Assembly (NCBI RefSeq): GCF_042684505.1
Contig: NZ_JBHULT010000006.1
Span: forward strand, 1-64,000
DNA: 64,000 nt
Source: Salinimicrobium flavum
GTDB taxonomy: Bacteria; Bacteroidota; Bacteroidia; Flavobacteriales; Flavobacteriaceae
Direction: 5' to 3'
The translations under genes and the position numbers were made by a program. Shown piece by piece: positions 61,947-64,000 of the stretch (positions are counted from its first letter, which is position 1; the number at the start of each line of letters is the position of its first letter). The notes beneath the pieces were generated by a model, which worked only from the letters and a program-made list of their open reading frames with translations, had not been told where the DNA came from and ran no database searches.

Positions 61947-63260
61947 ATGACCAATCCAATTTCCGGATTTTCCAAACTCAAAAAAGAAGAGAAGATCAAA
62001 TGGCTTAGCGGCACCTATTTAAAGGATTCTGAGAACGCTTCACACATACTGCAGCAGTACTGGAATCCAGATCCTGCCTTACAGCAGCTTCATGAAGAAT
62101 TCACTGAAAACACCCTTTCTAATTACTATCTTCCATTTGGGGTAGCCCCTAACTTTCTCATCAATGAGTCTCTCTATGCCATCCCTATGGCGATAGAGGA
62201 AAGTTCTGTGATAGCAGCTGCCAGTAAAGCTGCCAAATTCTGGGGGAAACGTGGTGGGTTTAAGGCAGAGGTCCTGGGAACCAAAAAGATCGGTCAGGTA
62301 CATTTTATGTATACGGGCGACAAAGTAAAATTGCAGGAGTTCTTTCTGCAGGTTAAGCCGGTGCTTCTGGAGGCAGTAGAGCCACTCGTAAAGAACATGA
62401 AGAAACGAGGCGGAGGTGTCCTGGATATTGAACTCAGGGATAAGACCGATCTTCTTCCCGATTATTACCAGCTTCACTGCACCTTTGAAACCAAAGATTC
62501 AATGGGAGCGAATTTCATTAATTCCTGCCTGGAACGATTTGCGGAAACTTTAAAACTTGCTGCCACTAATTATGATGATTTCAATTCAGCTGAAAAGGAG
62601 ATGGAGATCGTAATGAGCATTCTCTCCAACTTCGTACCCGAATGCTTAGTAAGAGCCGAGGTTTCCTGCCCGGTGGAAGAACTTTCAGACCATGGGATGA
62701 GCGGAGAAGCTTTCGCGGCAAAATTCGTCAGGGCATTAAAAATAGCTGAAGTTGAGCCTTACAGAGCAGTGACCCACAACAAGGGTATCATGAATGGGAT
62801 TGATGCGGTTGTTTTGGCTACAGGAAACGATTTTAGGGCGGTAGAAGCAGGTATCCATGCCTACGCTTCCCGGGAAGGACAATATACCAGCCTTACCCAT
62901 GCCGAAGTATCAAACGATCAGTTCAGGTTCTGGATGGAGATCCCACTCGCTTTGGGAACGGTGGGCGGCCTTACAGGGCTGCATCCCCTTTCGAAGATCG
63001 CCCTGGAGATCCTTCAAAAACCTTCAGCCGAAAACTTAATGAAGATCGTTGCCGTTGCCGGACTCGCACAGAATTTTGCAGCCGTAAAATCACTTATCAC
63101 CACAGGAATTCAGCAGGGACACATGAAAATGCACCTCATGAATATCCTGAACCAGCTGGAGGCGTCCCCCGAAGAAAAGGAGAGCCTGGTAAAGCATTTT
63201 AAAAAACATAACGTTTCCCATAGTGCGGTGGAAGAGGCGTTACAAAATATACGTTCTTAA
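61947..63260 (+). CDS. Hydroxymethylglutaryl-CoA reductase, class II
   Basis: Converts HMG-CoA to mevalonate, the committed step of the mevalonate isoprenoid pathway. Start chosen at ATG 61947 (MTNPISGFSKLKKEEK, 437 residues); ATG 61938 is a close alternative. Signatures are IPMAIEESSVIAAASKAAKF, GGGVLDIELRD, HNKGIMNGIDAVVLATGNDF with the catalytic Asp/Asn region, RAVEAGIHAYA and the late GHMKMHLMNI with His. The class II (bacterial) form lacks the eukaryotic membrane domain. The next gene overlaps by TAATG. Confidence 0.94.
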   Translation: MTNPISGFSKLKKEEKIKWLSGTYLKDSENASHILQQYWNPDPALQQLHEEFTENTLSNYYLPFGVAPNFLINESLYAIPMAIEESSVIAAASKAAKFWGKRGGFKAEVLGTKKIGQVHFMYTGDKVKLQEFFLQVKPVLLEAVEPLVKNMKKRGGGVLDIELRDKTDLLPDYYQLHCTFETKDSMGANFINSCLERFAETLKLAATNYDDFNSAEKEMEIVMSILSNFVPECLVRAEVSCPVEELSDHGMSGEAFAAKFVRALKIAEVEPYRAVTHNKGIMNGIDAVVLATGNDFRAVEAGIHAYASREGQYTSLTHAEVSNDQFRFWMEIPLALGTVGGLTGLHPLSKIALEILQKPSAENLMKIVAVAGLAQNFAAVKSLITTGIQQGHMKMHLMNILNQLEASPEEKESLVKHFKKHNVSHSAVEEALQNIRS

Positions 63261-64000
63261 TGCATAAATTCTACAGTCACGGGAAACTGCTTATCACAGG
63301 GGAATATGTGGTACTTGACGGGGCCACAGCCCTGGCATTGCCTGCCAGGTTAGGACAAAGCCTCGAGGTGAAGAAGATCGAAAAGCAGGGAATCGAATGG
63401 ACCAGCTACAACCATGAAGGAGAGATCTGGTTTGAGGCCAGAATATCTTCCGAAGAGATCCTGGGAAGTGAACAGCATGAGGTTAAGAATGAGGTAAGGA
63501 AAAGACTGGTTTCCCTGCTCAGGGAAGCAGCAAAGAAAAATCCGGAGAAACTTTCCTCAAAACATGGTTTTGAGATCATCACCAGAACGGAGTTTCCGTT
63601 GGACTGGGGTCTCGGGTCTTCCTCTTCCCTGGTGGCCAATATCGCTGCGTGGTTTGAAATAGATGCCTATGAGCTACAGGAAAAAATCTTTGGCGGCAGC
63701 GGATATGACATCGCCGTGGCACTGGAAAATAGTCCTGTAACTTATGAGCTTACCAAAAGTGGAAGGAGCGTTTTAACCACTTCCTTTGATCCTCCTTTTA
63801 GTGACCAACTCTTTTTTGTTCACCTTAACAGAAAACAGAACAGCCGGGAATCTATAGATCACTACAGGAAACAGCCGGGTGAGGACATCTCTGCCGCTGT
63901 AGAAAAAATAAGCATGCTTACTCACCAGGTGATCACCTGCACCAGTCTTACTGAATTTGAACTCTTAATAGAGATCCACGAGACCATAATTTCCAAACTG
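63260..64000 (+). CDS. GYDIA-family GHMP kinase, 3' end beyond window
   Basis: A partial gene of 247 codons that runs off the right edge without a stop. It has GHMP kinase motif 1 (GKLLITGEYVVLDGATAL), motif 2 with the glycine-rich loop (PLDWGLGSSSSLVANIAAW), and GGSGYDIAVAL, from which the GYDIA family is named. The family is usually linked to mevalonate or diphosphomevalonate steps in Bacteroidota, and the TAATG coupling to HMG-CoA reductase supports this. The exact substrate is not established from sequence. Confidence 0.9.
   Translation, partial: MHKFYSHGKLLITGEYVVLDGATALALPARLGQSLEVKKIEKQGIEWTSYNHEGEIWFEARISSEEILGSEQHEVKNEVRKRLVSLLREAAKKNPEKLSSKHGFEIITRTEFPLDWGLGSSSSLVANIAAWFEIDAYELQEKIFGGSGYDIAVALENSPVTYELTKSGRSVLTTSFDPPFSDQLFFVHLNRKQNSRESIDHYRKQPGEDISAAVEKISMLTHQVITCTSLTEFELLIEIHETIISKL

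Overview
The window is chromosome from a marine-type member of the Flavobacteriaceae (Bacteroidota), close to the Gramella/Salegentibacter/Zunongwangia group. The evidence is: paired SusC/SusD genes, lipoproteins with Bacteroidota-style lipoboxes, TTG-N19/20-TAnnTTTG promoters, the XrtF exosortase pair, a Porin_10-type porin, and a mevalonate rather than MEP isoprenoid route. The genus is inferred; there is no rRNA in the window to confirm it.

Layout. 1-737 holds no supportable gene. It has three tandem leftward promoters, a tRNA T-arm-like remnant and several hairpin or dispersed repeats. 738-12344 (minus) carries an outer-membrane porin and two complete SusC-SusD uptake pairs whose promoters and leaders match. 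12679-17207 has rnhB, a large lipoprotein, a probable small mobile cassette with a frameshifted DUF559 endonuclease gene, lipB and a Pmp3-type peptide. 17329-24467 has lysS, a small DUF2267-like protein, a large zinc metalloprotease and two related acidic lipoproteins, one with six EF-hand loops. 24563-37293 (minus) is a copper/silver resistance operon: HYC_CC_PP protein, CusA, CusC, CusB, DUF3347, DUF2911, an HMA-AraC regulator, and a CopA-type ATPase with five N-terminal metal-binding domains. 37468-39792 has a SHOCT peptide, a Met/His-rich lipoprotein, XrtF with its partner, and a GAF protein. 39893-48344 has an ABC permease, purH and the full mreBCD-mrdA-rodA elongasome operon. 48426-56046 has the Prc protease, surE, a small membrane protein, lpxB, an NlpC/P60 hydrolase, comEC and a thioredoxin. 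56144-61727 (minus) is a translationally coupled peptide-use operon (DPP-IV plus two POT transporters). 61947-64000 starts the mevalonate genes (HMG-CoA reductase and a GYDIA-family GHMP kinase cut by the window edge).

How the parts work together: copper is detected by the HMA-AraC protein, pumped from the cytoplasm by CopA and removed from the periplasm by CusCBA, with small periplasmic proteins probably buffering it. Dipeptidyl peptidase and POT transporters form a peptide scavenging route. MreBCD, PBP2 and RodA build the lateral wall.

The least explained items are the 0.55-kb DUF559 cassette with inverted CCCCTTAAGGGG-like ends, the two-hairpin element beside the porin, the shared motif upstream of the two acidic lipoproteins, the shared promoter-leader of the two SusC genes, and the expanding HMA array of CopA. 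All family assignments were made by eye from motifs and length; no database search was run.
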